Of a stretch of DNA of 10,060 nucleotides, positions 8,650 through 10,060 are shown piece by piece. How positions within the stretch are numbered: the stretch's first letter is position 1; each line of letters starts with the position of its first letter. The DNA lies in assembly GCA_905614375.1 (NCBI GenBank), contig CAJQSP010000008.1, positions 1 through 10,060 on the forward strand, written 5' to 3'. The notes beneath the pieces were generated by a model that saw only the letters and a list, made by a program, of their open reading frames with translations, was not told where the DNA came from and did no database searches. The translations under genes and the position numbers were made by a program. Source of the stretch: an uncultured Dehalococcoidales bacterium. GTDB lineage: Bacteria > Chloroflexota > Dehalococcoidia > UBA1151 > UBA1328.

Positions 8650-8660
8650 CGTTAGTAAAA

Positions 8661-8664
8661 CTCC
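8661..8664 (-). promoter_or_regulatory. Ribosome-binding site deciding the NIPSNAP-gene start
   Basis: The minus strand reads GGAG, 11 bases before the ATG at 8647-8649. The same spacing is seen before pyrE. It lies inside the alternative TTG-started frame, which argues against the longer start. Confidence 0.55.
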
Positions 8665-8709
8665 GTGAGCCAAAAATAGCGATTCGTGTCAGTGAAATTC
8701 AAGTAACTG

Positions 8710-8739
8710 ATTCTATCGACGATACGACAGGTGTGGCAA
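8710..8739 (-). promoter_or_regulatory. Sigma-70-type promoter for the NIPSNAP-family gene
   Basis: The minus strand has TTGCCA (8734-8739) and TAGAAT (8710-8715), each five of six matches to consensus, separated by 18 bases. Transcription would begin near 8703, giving a leader of about 53 bases. It lies between the ffh stop and the NIPSNAP-family gene, so that gene need not depend on ffh transcription. Confidence 0.5.
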
Positions 8740-8773
8740 CGAATAGACCGCTGGTAAAATGCCAAAAACCGAG

Positions 8774-10060
8774 CTAGCCCTTGAGCATACCCATTAGTGC
8801 GCGCTTACCGCCCGGACCCGAGATCTTCTTCATCATCTTCTGCATCTGTTTGAATTGATTTAGAAGCTGGTTGACCTGCGTAGTCGTGGTTCCAGAGCCA
8901 TCGGCAATTCGCTTACGACGTGAGCCATTGATAATCGTCGGGCTCTCTCTCTCGGCCATTGTCATTGAGTGAATAATCGCTTCGGTTCGGGCCATTTGGC
9001 TCTCATCGATGTCCTTCGGATTAATCTTGCCTCGAAGTGAGCCCATGCCAGGAATCATGCCGAGAATATCTGTCATCGATCCCATTTTCTTGATGGTTTG
9101 GAACTGCTGCAACATGTCGTTCAGGTCAAATTGATTCTTCTTGATTTTCGCTTCGAGAGCGGTAACTTCTTCAGAATCAAACTGAACTTCAGCCTTCTCG
9201 ATAAGCGACTCGACATCGCCCATGCCCAGAATCCGTGAAGCAATACGATCTGGGTGATACACCTCGAACTGATCAGGTCGCTCACCGACACCGATGTACT
9301 TGATAGGCACGCCAGTTGCAGATCGCATGGAAAGAGCGGCACCACCGCGGGCGTCACCATCCATCTTGGTGAGCACCATTCCAGTGACACCGATTCGATC
9401 ATTGAACTCGCCACCAGAACGTACGGCATCCTGGCCTGTCATAGCGTCTAGAACAAGTAGCGTCTCTACTGGCGAAGTAGCGTCGCGAATATGTTCGAGT
9501 TCGCTCATCATATCGTCATCAATAGCGAGGCGACCCGCTGTGTCGAGAATGAGGTAGTGAACGCCCTCTTCCTGAGCCTTTTTGTAGGCTGTCTTAGCAA
9601 CCTTCACGGGGGTGGAGCTTGAAGGCTCTTCCGAATAAACGGCTAGATCGAGTTGTTTTCCGAGCTGCTTCAGCTGGTCGACGGCTGCAGGACGCTGAAG
9701 GTCGCAAGCTGCCATCATCACGGGCTGCTTTTGCTTGCGCAACCATAATGCCAACTTAGCGGCGAGAGTGGTTTTACCAGCACCCTGAAGTCCAACGAGC
9801 ATGATGACGCTAGGCGGCTTGTCGGCCCGGGCGAGCTCAACTAATTCTCCACCCAAGATTTCAGCAAGTTCGTCTCGAACAATTCGAATTACTGATTGAC
9901 CAGGGGTCAGCGAAGCGTAAATCTTGTCGCCATCGGCACGCTCTTTGACATTTTTGACGAACTGGCGCGCTACTTTGAAGTCGACATCCGCTTCGAGAAG
10001 CGCAAGTCGAACCTCGCGGAGAGCCGCGTCGATGTCTTTTTCAGATAATTTGCCGCTACT
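8774..10060 (-). CDS. ffh: Signal recognition particle protein Ffh, 5' end outside the window
   Basis: GTPase of the signal recognition particle; with SRP RNA it binds signal sequences on nascent chains and hands ribosomes to FtsY at the membrane. The frame runs open to the window edge, so 428 residues are visible and the N-terminus is missing by perhaps 20-30. The N domain shows DIDAALREVRLALLEADVDF and SLTPGQ. The G domain shows GLQGAGKTT (about visible residue 90), DTAGR, TKMDGDARGGAALS and GVGERPDQF. The methionine-rich M domain has GMIPGM, SRRKRIADGSGTTTTQVNQL and QMQKMMKK, ending MGMLKG. A start at the TTG at 9854-9856 would remove the N domain and is rejected. FtsY is excluded by the M domain. 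No SRP RNA gene or terminator hairpin is seen in the 100 or so bases downstream. Confidence 0.96.
   Translation of the reverse strand, partial: SSGKLSEKDIDAALREVRLALLEADVDFKVARQFVKNVKERADGDKIYASLTPGQSVIRIVRDELAEILGGELVELARADKPPSVIMLVGLQGAGKTTLAAKLALWLRKQKQPVMMAACDLQRPAAVDQLKQLGKQLDLAVYSEEPSSSTPVKVAKTAYKKAQEEGVHYLILDTAGRLAIDDDMMSELEHIRDATSPVETLLVLDAMTGQDAVRSGGEFNDRIGVTGMVLTKMDGDARGGAALSMRSATGVPIKYIGVGERPDQFEVYHPDRIASRILGMGDVESLIEKAEVQFDSEEVTALEAKIKKNQFDLNDMLQQFQTIKKMGSMTDILGMIPGMGSLRGKINPKDIDESQMARTEAIIHSMTMAERESPTIINGSRRKRIADGSGTTTTQVNQLLNQFKQMQKMMKKISGPGGKRALMGMLKG

Noticed and set aside
8650..8673. Longer NIPSNAP-family start at TTG 8671-8673
   Set aside because: The ATG at 8647-8649 has a GGAG 11 bases upstream and a family-like N-terminus; the extra eight residues do not fit.
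9854..9856. TTG as the ffh start
   Set aside because: The frame continues upstream through a clear SRP N domain to the window edge.

Overview
The window is a bacterial chromosomal housekeeping region around what looks like the replication origin. Seven protein genes are clear: gyrB (5' end cut by the window), pyrE, nadD, obgE, dnaA, fmt, a small NIPSNAP-family gene, and ffh (5' end cut). Gene content, the mixed AT/GC coding composition and the obgE-nadD pair beside dnaA and gyrB suggest Chloroflexota, probably Dehalococcoidia or the related SAR202 group. This placement rests on remembered gene order and on the NadD and GyrB sequence style; no search was run, so it is an inference.

Layout. 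gyrB reads rightward to 2452. A 367-base gap (2453-2819) follows, with a perfect 10-bp stem-loop repeat just after the stop codon and one doubtful 35-codon ORF. The leftward run obgE-nadD-pyrE (5332 down to 2820) is compact: obgE and nadD overlap by one base, and nadD and pyrE are 18 bases apart, so they look like one operon. Between obgE and dnaA lies a gene-free, strongly AT-rich stretch of 350 bases (about 28% GC counted over 5341-5640). It holds two perfect TTATNCACA DnaA boxes and four one-mismatch boxes, and is the best oriC candidate. One perfect box overlaps the obgE start codon.

dnaA (7083 down to 5683) reads towards this origin. A 323-base divergent gap (7084-7406) separates it from rightward fmt. 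fmt ends 4 bases from the end of a convergent NIPSNAP-family gene, which has its own recognisable promoter. ffh, leftward and incomplete, closes the window.

Together the genes cover replication initiation and topology (DnaA, GyrB), initiator-tRNA formylation (Fmt), co-translational membrane targeting (Ffh), ribosome assembly and growth control (ObgE), NAD synthesis (NadD) and pyrimidine synthesis (PyrE). I see no mobile element, CRISPR array, tRNA, rRNA or defence system, and no clear new biological system. The points worth a second look are the origin architecture, the box on the obgE start, a substituted DnaA Walker A residue, a long GyrB insertion, and the stem-loop after gyrB.
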